The notes under the pieces are model-generated. The model was given only the letters and a program-made list of their open reading frames with translations, had not been told where the DNA came from and did no database searches. 64,000 bases of DNA from positions 56,740,702-56,804,701 of the forward strand of contig NC_065881.2 of assembly GCF_932274485.2 (NCBI RefSeq). The letters are read 5' to 3'. The stretch comes from Patella vulgata (taxonomy: Eukaryota; Mollusca; Gastropoda; Patellidae). The position numbers and the translations under genes are program-made. Of the stretch, positions 38,801 through 49,647 are shown piece by piece (position 1 is the stretch's first letter; every line of letters begins with the position of its first letter).

Positions 38801-41800
38801 AATGGGCTGCATGTAGCCAATTTCTAATCGTTTGGGGTGTAACTCGAATTCCTGTAACTTGGTACAAGTGTATTTGTTTACAAATGTATCGATCCTGGGC
38901 TTGTGTAGTGGCTCTAGGACGACCTGAACGAGGTCTATCATCATCATTGTGTGTTTGTTGGTACCGGTTCCAGTCTGCTGATCACAGACTGTGACACATT
39001 AAGCATGTTGGCTACTGCTCGCTGTGTAGAACCCATTTGAAGCATGCCAATAGCACGTACACGTTATCATGTTGAAGATGTCTCACTGCAAATTAAACAT
39101 AACACACTAAAGCAAAGATAAGCTAAACAGTAAATCTTATGCAAGAACCGATAGGAAAGCAAACATGGATAGGATAAACCAGCACGCGGCAGTTTTCATC
39201 AACCCTTCCTTGAAGTGTCAAATTTGACAATGAACCCTCCCACATGCATGGCGCTATTGTGTGTTGCACGTGCAGCTCAGTGATTCTGTTGGGGCGATAA
39301 GTTCTTCATCTGTGAACATACTCTCAAAGCATGTCAAGTGTCCATGACTATTTATCATATTACAAACTGCATAGGTATTTGCATTTCAATATCCCCTACT
39401 TTTTTTGAAGAGTATATTATTAGAGTTGAAATAACAGTGGTTTGGGTAAATCGTGTTACCCAGTTCTCACTCTGTCTCTGGCTTATATCTTATAGTAATA
39501 AATGTACTTACTACTTATAGTACTGAGAAATTTTAAGCCAATATCGTCATTTGCATTTTTCAGACAATATCTAATGTAGGCCTACTCATATTGATTATTA
39601 AACATTTAAGTAAGAAAGCCAAACCAAAATATCAGTGGTAGTAAATCTCCCGGAATCAGATCAAAAAGGAGCACAACAAAAGATTTTAGGCAACACTTAC
39701 AAAGTTACAGGTGGTGGTGCTGGCAAGTTTATATTGTCTAAAGATAATGTCGATTAAACTTACATTATGCAAGAGCTAAATCTGATTATTGCAAGTCTTA
39801 ATTTAGGCTTCAGATGTTATAGAAATTATAAATTAGATTTTTATTTAAACAACAAGCCCAAAATCAACTCTGTAGACCCACGGATGGCTCAGCTACAGCT
39901 CGGATTTAAATAGGATTTCACTAATTGATTAAATCAAATATTGCGCAACCTGATGAAAATACGTCAGTTAGATCGAGGCTAAATGATAGAGTGTACTTAG
40001 CGAGGCCGCTGTAGAGCGTTTCCATATGCCATTGAAAACTTTACTTGATAATCGAGATATGTAGGTGGAGTTAACGCCTGTCAATCAAACGATCGGCCAA
40101 GGTGAAGACGCATTTCGCTACCATTTCTACTAGTCAAATATTTACAACGATGATAACTATGTTCAGAATAAAGTAATTTGACTGAAATTTTCAATATATT
40201 CTTCTTTCATCATCTACTTTTGAACTGTTATAGCAAGAATGGCCAACTCTCTATAAAAATCTCCCATAATGTATCTTTTAATGCAAAATTTTCAAATATT
40301 AAATCTGTGGAACTTTGGACTGATATTTCATTTAGAGATTCAACTTTCACAATATTGTAGTTTGTGGGGGATTCCAAATCGCATTAACTTTGGCAATGAC
40401 GGATCATAAATCATCATTGATACTTTGACTTTTCAATTTTTCAAAATATTGTCGAAGGAGCCCCCCCGACCCCCGACCAAATATCCTGCATTTGCTTCTG
40501 AACTTATGAATTCTATAGCCTTGCTTCATTTTGGCATACTCATCTTGGTAAGAAATCAAAACTCACATTTCAACGGTAGATAATCTCTAAGAATCAGATT
40601 AAAGGGGTGCGAGAAAAGATCTTTCCCAACACCTACCGGTACTTGTGGTGGTGCTTGCTGGTTTATATTGTCTGCAGAGGATGTGAAATGTTGCAAAATT
40701 TTCATATATCTTTGGACTTATATACCTTATAGAGATCCAACTTTCCATTTTTATACCTCCAGTGTCCACATTCATAATGTGGACGTATATATTGCCGTCG
40801 CCCCTGTGTGTATGTCTGTTGGTTGCCAACAGGGTGCAATTCTTAATGGATTGTCATTTTGTATATTAGTTTTTCATCCCTGAAGAAGTTAGTATTTTTA
40901 CTGATAAAACGTTTGATAAAACGATGGTTTTTTGATATTGTATTTTTTTATATCACATTTCCATGTGGAGTTGTGGACGTATATTGTCGTTGCCCCTGTC
41001 CATCCATTCACAATTTACAGGTCACAATTTTTATCCGATTTTGACGAAACTTGAAATATAGGTCTATCTCCCAAAGATCTCGGCTCCTATCAATATTTGC
41101 ATGTATCGGACCATAAATTCATGGATTATGGCCCCTGATTGTACGAAAAATCATGTTTTTAGCTTGTTGACACTCTAGAGGTAACAATTTTGATCCGATT
41201 TTGATGAAACTTGAAATGTATGTTTATAACCCAAAGATCTTAGTTACCTGCGATATTCGCGCATATCGGATCGTAAGATCTCAGTCCCTTTTGATATTTG
41301 CACATTTCAGGCCATAACTTTCTGGATTATTGCCCCTGATTGTACAAAAAATCGCATTTGTTTTTAGCTCGTTCTCTATCCATCTCTTGCAAAATGTGGG
41401 CGTATCCTGCCTGGCAGCTGCTGGTTAATACCTTAAATCACTGTCCAAAGTTTTAGGGAAGACCCCAGATTAAAAGAAGGGCTGTCATGTTGTTGTACTT
41501 GGGATAGATTTGATTGAACAGGAAGAATAGACACACTCCCTCAAAAGCTCAAGTATCGGAAGCCAATCCAGCAACGGCCAGAGAGGGATTTCTCGGGCCA
41601 TTGCTTCAGGAATATTGTATACCCTAAGCACCGCAACTATTGATTTTGGTGCATGATCCGCCCCGCTTGGGTGGTGCTACACCCACTTTTTTTTTTAACA
41701 TTTTGTCTGTAAATAATCTACAGGTTGCAATTAGTAACAGATTTGGATCAAATTCGGCATGATCCACTATAGGATTGTACTTATTTATATTGTTCCACAT

Positions 41801-44800
41801 CCAATCCTCAGGGGCAGAGACCGTCTTCATTAGCCCAGTTTAGGAGCAAAACAGTAGGACGTTAAACCCCCATTTCATTTCATTTCAGGGGCAGAGCCAC
41901 GCCCAATTTTAGTGTTTATCATCTGCAGGCTGCAATTCTGAATGGATCATCTTTGAACTTTGCAGTTTGCATATTTATTTCTTATACAGTAGAGACAGCA
42001 ATAATTTATTTTGATGCATGCCCCAACCCCCAGGAATGTTGATGTTTATTGCAGTGGTACCGATGCTCTTGTAATTGTAGTGCGAGGGATTCAAAATCAC
42101 CATCATTCTAATTATTGTGCAAGTAAAATGTTTGTTTTTAAAAAACTTTTCACATTATTTTATCTGCTTCAGGGGTGGCATATATCTTATCAGAAGAAGC
42201 TGGAATAACAGATTTAAATATATTGCAAGTGAGTAAGCCCTATAATTATTTTTCTTGTGCTGCCATTTTATACTGAAACAAGTTTGACTCTGTCTAGAAA
42301 AACCCTGTGGTTTCCAGCAAACTAAACCAAGTTGCGGTCATGAATGATTGATTCCTGTCACAAACTTACTGTCCATAAGAAGAGAATGTGAGTGTGACAG
42401 GGTAAAAATATATGTGTAATAATGTGAATTTGTAAAATAAGAGTTGTGGCCCTTTAACTGTGCTAGAACCAGTAGTTTGATCATGAACATTATTGTTATT
42501 TGCTTTTTTCTTCATTTAATATGCAATTTAATAAAATTGAGTAACTAAAATTAGGCTGAAATTGTGACAATCCATATTGGGACGGCAAAGATATCTTCAC
42601 CTCAAGGTGCAGAGAATCCTTGTTATTAATTCACAGATAGGTTGTAGTAGATGAGCAGTCAATTAAGGTGTTGACTAGAATGTCCCAGGTCGAATCCCGG
42701 TGTCGGTCGACAACCCTGGCTGTGCCACTGGCATTGTGTGTTGGGTCGAGGTTGTATGGAAATAAATCTTGTGATCATTTTAAGTTATGGCCTTTGGATC
42801 AATGTGCATTTCACTGTTAACCATCTAGTATTATTAATTTGTGGAGCTGCCATGGTAGTCCAGCTGTTGGGGCACTGGACTCTGGATTAGAATGTTCCGC
42901 GCTTGTCACTGGTATTGCCAGTAGGGGGGAGAAGGAAAGTGTATCTATAGAATGAAAAACCGAGCTCACCCTTGTACACATTGGCTTGCACTCACATAAT
43001 GTTAAAATTGATATGATTTTTCTCTCTCTCTTTGATTTATTAGGCCTACAATAAATTAATCTGACTTTCTACATGAATCAGGTAAAAATGAAATAAGAAC
43101 AGACCTGTTTTAACATTTAATGTAAACAAAATAAATATGTACTTTAGGCAGCTCTTTTACATGATACTATAGAAGATACAGATACAACATTAGATGAACT
43201 TAAAAAAGAATTTGGAGAGGAAGTTGCAGGTAAATTGTTATACCTATTCAACCGCCACCCTTGTCCATTGCCTGCAACATTTCTGTTGAACACTCCAGAC
43301 TACTTCTATCAATTTGTTTAGAAATTTGTATTGATTTCTTGGGTATAGAATGCTATTTATTTTCAACACCTGTAATATCCAACTTACTTAGTGAATAAAT
43401 GCCTTTGTAATGCAACAAGTTTTGATTTTCAGCAATTTCTGTTTTAATGATTTAAAACCTGTTTGAGATTCTAGTAGCTGCAATTATTTTCAAATCATTT
43501 GAAATTTGTGCAGGCTGTGTTAGCAGAAGATTTCGTTTTTTTAAAGATTTTTGTTTAATTTTGGAGTTATGCCCCTTTGTAAATTTCTGATTTTATAACA
43601 AATGCCTATTAGATTTCGGATGTAACAAAACCTTTCTGATATTACTTTAGTTTGCCAAGCTTATTTAGGGGAAGAAGCCTTTTGATTTTGAACTTTAGCT
43701 ATTTGAGTTATGATACTTTTTGAATACCCTGGAGGCTACAATTCTGATCTTTTGGAATGTATGTCAATAATAAGAACATTGTCAGTTTTCCAATATGGTC
43801 ACTGACAACAAAGTTGCTGTTTGGCATATTTTCCGTTGTGGCAAATGTTGAGATTCAAATCGACTTTTCTTCCTGCCATGAAATTGATACAAATCATATT
43901 TCATGTTATTTCATGAGTCAATATTTAGCAAATTTTCTGCTTTTTACATGGATGTAATTGATGTGTGTGTGTGTGTGGGGGGGGGGTAGCGCATGCATGC
44001 TGTATCACAAGATCTGTCATTGAGTCAACTGGCGTGGTTTCAATTCCCTGGTTGTACGTGATAAGGTTGTCCATCCTCGTGGGTTTTCTCCAGGTCCTCT
44101 GGTTTTCTCCCACTGCTAAAGACCCCTACGCGGAAGCAAATTATTGAAATAAAATTGAACCATGTTAGTCCCAAAATGACCTAGTTTGTGTCGAGTGGAC
44201 ATTAAAATTCCCTGGTTGTACGTGATAAGGAGTAGGGTTGCCTGTCCATCCTCGTGGGTTTTCTCCAGGTCCTCTGGTTTTCTCCCACTGCTAAAGACCC
44301 CTACGCGCAAGCGACTTATTGAAATAAAATTGAACCATGTTAGTCCCAAAATGACCTAGTTTGTGTCGAGTGGACATTAAACCTCATCTCTCTCTTATTG
44401 ATGTGTATTTGAACACATTTAATACATGTTTGTTCGAAAGGGTTTTATATCACAACTAATTTATTTAGCAAAATGTCTTGTACACTACATCTTTGAAATT
44501 CTGGTTTTCAGCAATTGTAGCAGAAGTTTCTGATGATAAAACATTGCCAAAACAAGAACGTAAAAGACTACAGATATTACATGCTTCAAAGGCCAGCCCT
44601 AGTGCAAAGTTGGTCAAACTGGCCGATAAACTTTATAATTTGAGAGATTTAAATCATGCAACACCGGAAGGATGGAGTGAAGAAAGGGTTCAGGAATATT
44701 TTATATGGGCAGCTAAAGTGGTTAATCAGATACGTGGAATAAACAGTGCTCTTGAATCCTCCCTAGATGTTATTTTTAAAGAAAGACATGTAGATTTAAT

Positions 44801-44831
44801 TAGAGTTGAAGGTGATAATCACATATCATGA
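34712..44831 (+). CDS. HDDC3: MESH1/HDDC3, NADPH phosphatase and ppGpp hydrolase, complete gene
   Basis: A SpoT-like HD-domain metalloenzyme that removes the 3'-pyrophosphate of ppGpp and the 2'-phosphate of NADPH. Exons: 34712-34817, 42173-42228, 43148-43229, 44512-44831. All introns are GT-AG and the phases match. The total is 564 nt, or 187 residues plus stop (human 179). Exon 1 codes [20 protein letters not shown], then [15 protein letters not shown], after an in-frame TGA at 34685. Metal-site residues are all present: H33, H59-D60 (in HDTIEDT) and D120 (KLADKLYNL). E63-D64 of the catalytic pair are kept. The conserved TPEGW is present, and [10 protein letters not shown] follows. No targeting peptide is evident, so it is probably cytosolic. 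Intron 1 (7.4 kb) is crowded with transposons. AATAAA at 45407-45412 may end the mRNA. Confidence 0.95.
35240..35339. mobile_element. 100-bp foldback element with 9-bp target duplication
   Basis: The 39-bp arms 35240-35278 and 35301-35339 are exact reverse complements around a 22-nt loop. The loop region can itself pair (AATAGCC/GGCTATT). The element is flanked by CCTATTGAG on both sides (35231-35239 and 35340-35348). A 9-bp duplication is typical of Mutator-like transposons, but the superfamily is a guess. It lies in intron 1 of MESH1. Confidence 0.88.
35553..35840 (+). mobile_element. tRNA-headed SINE (family 2), full length, 12-bp target duplication
   Basis: It is flanked by CCAATCCATCAT at 35541-35552 and 35841-35852. 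The head has TTGGATGGCTGAATGGTTAG and GGTTTGGAATCCCCGG. The body has TTTTCTCCGGTTTCCTCCCA, and the tail GTGGACGTTAAACCCC is followed by a (CT)n run. The exact duplications suggest a fairly recent insertion. Confidence 0.9.
35886..37425 (-). mobile_element. Tc1-type DNA transposon, copy 1 (1540 bp)
   Basis: Terminal inverted repeats begin CTATTCAAAAAAAGTAGGGG and lie between TA dinucleotides (35884-35885 and 37426-37427), the Tc1/mariner target. It carries one intact transposase gene on the minus strand. Compared with copy 2 (50693) it has an extra unit of about 13 bp near 35975 (GAAATGACAAAAT). It sits in intron 1 of MESH1, opposite in sense to the gene. Confidence 0.95.
36113..37132 (-). CDS. 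Tc1-type DD34E transposase, intact
   Basis: A 339-residue cut-and-paste transposase. The N-terminal paired-like helix-turn-helix (about 1-55: [29 protein letters not shown]) is followed by a GRPR hook (56-59). The catalytic triad is D151 (FSDESRF), D241 (FQDDNARCH) and E276 (SPIEHVWD); 34 residues between the last two give DD34E. The frame is open from ATG at 37130-37132 to TGA. The length is normal for the family. Frames on the other strand over this interval are shadows. Confidence 0.95.
   Translation of the reverse strand: MRRLTQNERLRALGMLQIGTTQAVVARTMNVSQSVISRLWSRYRDTQSVQDRPRSGRPRATTQAQDRFIRTLALRNRVITANQISARLQTDTGVRVSGQTIRNRLHRGHLRARRPRVIPCLRDHHIQARRRWCRDRQHWDNRRWSNVMFSDESRFTVDFLDRRRRVWRRRNERFQDVNVIRHDRFGGGSVMVWGGITVAGRTALHVVAGRVTGQYYRDNILAVHVVPFARRHGRRFIFQDDNARCHRARIVTGYLQQQNITTLPWPALSPDLSPIEHVWDMLGQRLRQRQQRPANVQELAAALQQEWDNLDQNDLRCLIRSMPRRINACLANRGGFTRY
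37428..38000. other. MESH1 intron 1 segment, unassigned
   Basis: Contains two related stretches (GAAAATTTAACTGGC near 37708 and GAAAATTTAACCGCAGC near 37870), each in a context of AACCAATCAATTG. It may be an old internal duplication. No gene seen. Confidence 0.35.
38010..39417 (-). pseudogene. Decayed Tc1-type transposon, relative of the intact copies
   Basis: Minus-strand fragments are homologous to the Tc1 transposase: [20 protein letters not shown] (38673-38867, running to an MFSD end) and [20 protein letters not shown] (38334-38537). Several frame interruptions separate them. One terminus (ATATCCCCTACTTTTTTTGA, ending 39417) is almost identical to that of the intact family, while the coding part is clearly diverged. 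The other terminus was not found, so the copy is truncated. Confidence 0.8.
39420..40748. other. MESH1 intron 1 segment with fragmentary duplicates
   Basis: 39640-39745 and 40585-40690 are diverged copies of each other (AATCAGAT, GGTGGTGGTGCTGGC against GGTGGTGCTTGCTGG, TTTATATTGTCT). 39760-39840 repeats 4362-4440. I recognise no family and no gene. Confidence 0.5.
40749..41428 (-). repeat. Family B repeat, reverse orientation
   Basis: It starts TTTTTATACCTCC and ACATTCATAATGTGGACGTA. A second such start at 40945 suggests two nested or adjacent copies. It ends AAAATGTGGGCGTATCCTGC, then CTGGCAGCTGCTGG. Monomer marks include ATTATGGCCCCTGATTGTAC and AGATCTTAGTTACCTGC. Confidence 0.72.
41818..41886 (+). 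mobile_element. SINE family 1, 3' fragment
   Basis: GACCGTCTTCATTAGCCCAG, then AGTAGGACGTTAAACCCCCA and TTTCATTTCATTT is the tail of family 1 in plus orientation. Confidence 0.7.
42640..42830 (+). mobile_element. Possible third tRNA-headed SINE
   Basis: GATGAGCAGTCAATTAAGG followed by CCAGGTCGAATCCCGG resembles a tRNA with a B-box, and TGTTGGGTCGAGGTTGTATG could be SINE body. No target duplication was found. Confidence 0.4.
43988..44397 (+). mobile_element. SINE family 2 with duplicated body
   Basis: The head (TGCTGTATCACAAGATCTGT, TTGAGTCAACTGGCGTGGTT) and body to GTGGACATTAAA are followed at 44206 by a second copy of the body (AATTCCCTGGTTGTACGTGA), offset 164 bp, ending CTCATCTCTCTC. It is a head-plus-two-bodies dimer in intron 3 of MESH1. 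Confidence 0.82.
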
Positions 44832-45406
44832 ATAATGATATTTAGATAGACCACATTGCTCATGATCTGCCTATCCTTTGTCAGGATTAAAACTCCTCAA
44901 AAGTTTTTACATAAATTTAGAACAAAATGTTTAAACACTGAAACACATAAATTTCAATTGGTTTGACCTTTACGGTTATTTCTGTTATATTTAAATTACT
45001 CCAAGTTTACATATAATAATTATGGTTCACCAGAAAAGCTTGATCCTCTGCATATTGTGGGGCATATATAGAGGACAGTTTTACTGACAAACGTATTGAA
45101 CAAGTACCGACATAAAAGAGATCGTAAACTGTGTCTTGTATCGGGTTAAAGTTTTACAACAAAAAGAGAAGGTAGATGTACAATTTACAAACCTGAACAA
45201 ATATATTCTACTAGGCATTTTCCTTATGTCAAAGGGATATTTATCAAAATTGCCGTAGTTAAATATTAAAGAGGGAGATTACTGGATTTAGCAATCTTAA
45301 AAAATACTGATCCAAGGAATAATCTCTGTACATTTGAAATATCTGTCATGAGCTTTATCCCATTGATTGTTCCCCCAAATTGTGAAAGGATTAAATTGGG
45401 TGTATA

Positions 45407-45412
45407 AATAAA
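45407..45412 (+). terminator. Putative polyadenylation signal of MESH1
   Basis: The first good AATAAA downstream of the stop, implying a 3' UTR of about 0.6 kb. It rests on motif and position only. Confidence 0.4.
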
Positions 45413-45675
45413 ACCCAAAACATTGTTAGTCACTTTAGAATTTTTATTTGAAAATGCTGAACATACATGTAAAAACAAACTGTCCATCCACTGCGTACTC
45501 TTACAAAACTACATGATAAAGATAACACAATGGCTACAACGTAATAGGCTAATGTTTATATATACATGTGATTTTCATCTAAATTTAAGGATAATTTTAT
45601 AAATCAACATGATCAAATTATACATAATATACAAATGAAATAGTTGTTTTTCTATATAGATAAAATCTTATGTAC

Positions 45676-45810
45676 AAAAATATTTAGCAAGGATTTATAT
45701 ATATATTTCCTTGCTAAATATTTTTATACACAAGATTATATACATATTAAATTATTTCCTTGCTAAATATTTTTATATATAGTAAATTATTTCCTTGCTA
45801 AATATTTTTG
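45676..45810. repeat. AT-rich hairpin and repeated TCCTTGCTAAATA motif
   Basis: AAAAATATTTAGCAAGGA (45676-45693) pairs with 45708-45725 across a 14-nt loop. The right-arm motif recurs twice more at about 48-bp and 37-bp spacing. Confidence 0.75.
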
Positions 45811-48800
45811 TACTTTATCATGTGTTAATATTTTTAAAAATTGTTATGTATCATTGATAATTGTTATTTTACTTTGATATGATGGCAGAATTAATATTCT
45901 AATGAAAAAAGGCTAAATACTGTAGGCTAATTTATGAATAAATTATTTTTGTTTTACATGAGATTGAACCCTGGTTTATACAAAGGAAAAAAAGAGTAAA
46001 AAATGATGTTTACTTTAACTTTTATGAAAGTAATAAAACAACTACTGTTTACCATAATAATATAAGATAAAACTATAATTGGGGTGTGCAGTAATGTGTT
46101 ATAGAAATTAAAAACTATAATTGGGATGTGCAGTAAATTAAATTATACATTAATCAATATTTATATAGGCCAAAGATAAAGCAACAATGCTAAATAACAT
46201 TCATTGATCTGTGTGCATAAAAGCTGAAGTTACATAAATATATCATATGTGACTCTAAGGTGTCTGTATAAACAAATAGTATTTATGAACAGAATACAGT
46301 TCAGTAACAAAAAATTAATACACATTCTGATGATATTGTATATAGTTGACCCAAACAAAAATAAATGTTTAGATGTCTTCCTGGAGCAATAAAGATACCA
46401 TTTCAGGTTTAGATTGAGAATTCTGGTGAATATCTGGTACACCAGTTCTTTGAGCTGGTGCCTTTGGAACAAGAAATTGTGATGTATATTTGACATTGGT
46501 ATCATTTACTATTACATCCTCGGTTACCCAGTGTACTCATTCCGTTCTACTCCACTATACCCTGGGTTAATCCATAGGGTTTCCACGATTTCAAATTATC
46601 TGCCCTGGCCTAGAATGTAGCTACAGTCTACGAACCAATCAGAAAACAGGTTACAAACCAATCGTTTCGCCTTCGTTTTTATAAGGGTAGATAATCATAT
46701 TCATGCCCATTTACTGAATGATTTATGTAAATAATGTATATATTTATAATTTATTTATATTTAATTGTATTATCAAAATCTGAAGTATATGTCCACATGA
46801 AAATGTGGGCGTAAAAAAATTTATTAGAACCCTTGTGGCATATGGTTTTATTAAAGTAGCTAAGTCTCTAACTCAATATCATCCAAAATCTTCAACATTG
46901 AAAACACGAATTATTTGTCAATTTAAATCAACATTGATGCTGTGATGTTACTGAAAAAAGATGGGCTTCTGATATCCAATATTTAAGACAAAATAAACAT
47001 TTTACCATTGGTACACGAATAGTGTACCATAATGCACTTCAGCCCCAGTTGTAACAAGAGACTCGAGGAACGAGGCTAGACACATTGCACCAAGTCAAAC
47101 GGCGTCGCCATATTCTTATCTGGAGACCATGCACAACTATGTAGACTGGAATAACCAGACACTAGAAATTTGCATTCGATTGAGACTGCTGGCTTATTTC
47201 GCCGAACATAAATGATTTGAAATTAGAGTAAAAACGGAAAGCATTGAATGTAAATCAGTTTATATACATTCATATTACAGTATTATATGCGTTGCGACCC
47301 AATTGTGTCAATTTCTAGGTCCCAAATGTTAGCGATATAGCTCCTTTAAATATAACTTTTATATAAATGTTCGAGTTTTTTCTTCATATGCTCATTCTGT
47401 CTTATGCCAAACTGGCAATGCCACTGGCAGGTGTCCTGTAATTTTAAAACTGTTATTCATGCAGTAGGTATTTTTTTTCTATATCCGAGTAGATATTAAA
47501 TTCATCTAGTATGTTTCAATCTTGTCGAACCCAAGAATTATAATGGAATTTGATAGTGGTTTCATCACATAATCTATAACTTCCTATAGAGTAGGGACAT
47601 TATTCCCATTGCATTGTCTCTTGTGTGCATACAGCGTATCCATCTTACAGCCTATTAAATAGTGCTAGTAATAAAATTTGAGAATAATGATTGAAGTTTG
47701 AATATGGTAAAGTTCATTTCTTTATTGTATATTCAGTATCTTAATTGTCAAAGTCAGATTGCTAACATATATGCCGACGAGAAACAATGGACTCCCAAGT
47801 ACGGTAATCAAGTTCTTTGATAGTTGTAGTTGTCATCAAATTTTAGTTATGTACAATAACTTAAACAAAATAGAGCAGCTGATCAGTATAAACTTATGAG
47901 AGAGGCAACATACAAACTAACATAAGCCACCTAAATTCCCAAATAAAAATATGACACTCATTAATTACTTTCATATTTGTCTTTTTATAAAGCATCAAGC
48001 AACCATTTTGTTTATCACTTAACGATAACAGAAAATGCTGATTATTGAACTTAGTCATGGTATTGATGTAATGAAACTATAAATCAAGTTTCATCATTTA
48101 CTCAATTAAAATTAAAATTATCCTGTTCTAATGAATCAAAAGATGAAATTGCTTATCTGTACTTAGTCTAAGCAGATAAAGCTCATCAAAATCAGCAAGA
48201 TATTCAAACATCTGCACCAAGCTTGAACATTTTACCTCAATTAGAGTTATTGAAGTACGCCTACCAAACCCATGTTAAGAGTGCCCTGTTTTCTCTTAGG
48301 CAGGGGATAATAAGAGATTATGCATTTAGAATGGACGATAAAAAAGAGAATACAGTATATTTGATACATAACATGACACACACAAGACTGTCCAGTTTAC
48401 AAACCAATTTAAGTTCTCCCACTGCCTCAGCACTTCCATTATTCGTATTTGGCTATTGGCTTATAGCATCTAGAACATTAGAATTATATTGAATTCTAGT
48501 ACCTTGGGTGTTATTGTTATGTTTCGCATGGTTTTCCTTCACTTATTATTCTGTTTCATTAACTCTAACCAAATAATTATACAATTCAGTTTCAGCAAAA
48601 AAAATGATTTTTCCTGAATTTAGCTGGAGGCAAGCTGGAGAAATAGTTTATTAGCAAATTAATCATTGATGAGTTCATATTACAGTTGATCCTGTTATTG
48701 ATCAAAGATAAGCAAAGTAGTGTTAAACAATTTAACAAGCTTAAATAAATTACCTTTTCTGTATTGTATTTGATATAAATGTGGAGTTTTTTTCATTTTA

Positions 48801-49647
48801 ATAAGATTCTTTCATGTGCGTATAATGATGAACATAATTCTGTCCATTATCACATTCACAAGATTTAAAAGCTAGCTGTTTGTGCTGTATCTACTGTAGT
48901 TTCATAATATTTAAATGTCAAGATAACTCATTGATTTGCAGTTTCTAACATTGACCTGTATCATAACCATTAGCTTCAACAAGTTAAAATCTGAACAGAC
49001 AGATAACATGGTTCTTTCTTACAGACTGCGTATTGACAAATGCACTCGACAAAAAATCAGCCAGAATTCTCTGTTGAATGTGGATGTATCAAAACATACA
49101 GACTAAGAATATCTATTTGTATAGATCTCCAGTCAGCAAGTGTGAGAAATTATTTTTAAAACTAATTTTAATTAATAAAAGAAATAATGTAGTACTAATT
49201 GTCTACTGTCTTTCGAAGAAAACAGGAAAATATTATAATGTCCATCACACTTTTTGGGACACAATAACATTACTCATAAATAAGGTAGAATATTAAAACA
49301 TTGTGTAGGCGATGTCTTGGCTAAGTTTGATGTAATGCATTTCCTTCTCAGGCTAAGCAGCCTGGTAATTTGATTGCTCGATGCTTTATAAAAAGATAAA
49401 TGTGAAAGTAATTAATGAGTGTCATCTATTTATTTTGGGATTATGACAGGGGAGATCAGCCTCACTGTTGGCTTGTTTAAAAATATAATAGCATAATTTA
49501 ATGTAATTAGAATCTGTTCCATTGAGATCAACTTTGCAACATATAAAATCCTTAAATTACATATAATACAAGAGAATCAACAAACATTATTCTTGGTAAT
49601 ATATTTTTGATAAAATAATACCATTGTACTAAATAGTCTCAAGAAAT

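Larger units (their letters stand above)
44832..49647. other. Convergent intergenic DNA between MESH1 and NAXE
   Basis: Both neighbours end here. Besides the AT hairpins (45676-45810) and a terminal fragment of a family A/B repeat (46786-46818, CACATGAAAATGTGGGCGTA), I see nothing firm. 46510-47200 is less AT-rich, with CCAATC motifs, and is unassigned. The 89-codon frame at 48223-48492 starts at TTG and matches no family I know. Confidence 0.5.

Noticed and set aside
48223-48492. 89-codon frame in the MESH1-NAXE interval
   Set aside because: Starts at TTG, with no recognisable domain and no splice or promoter context.
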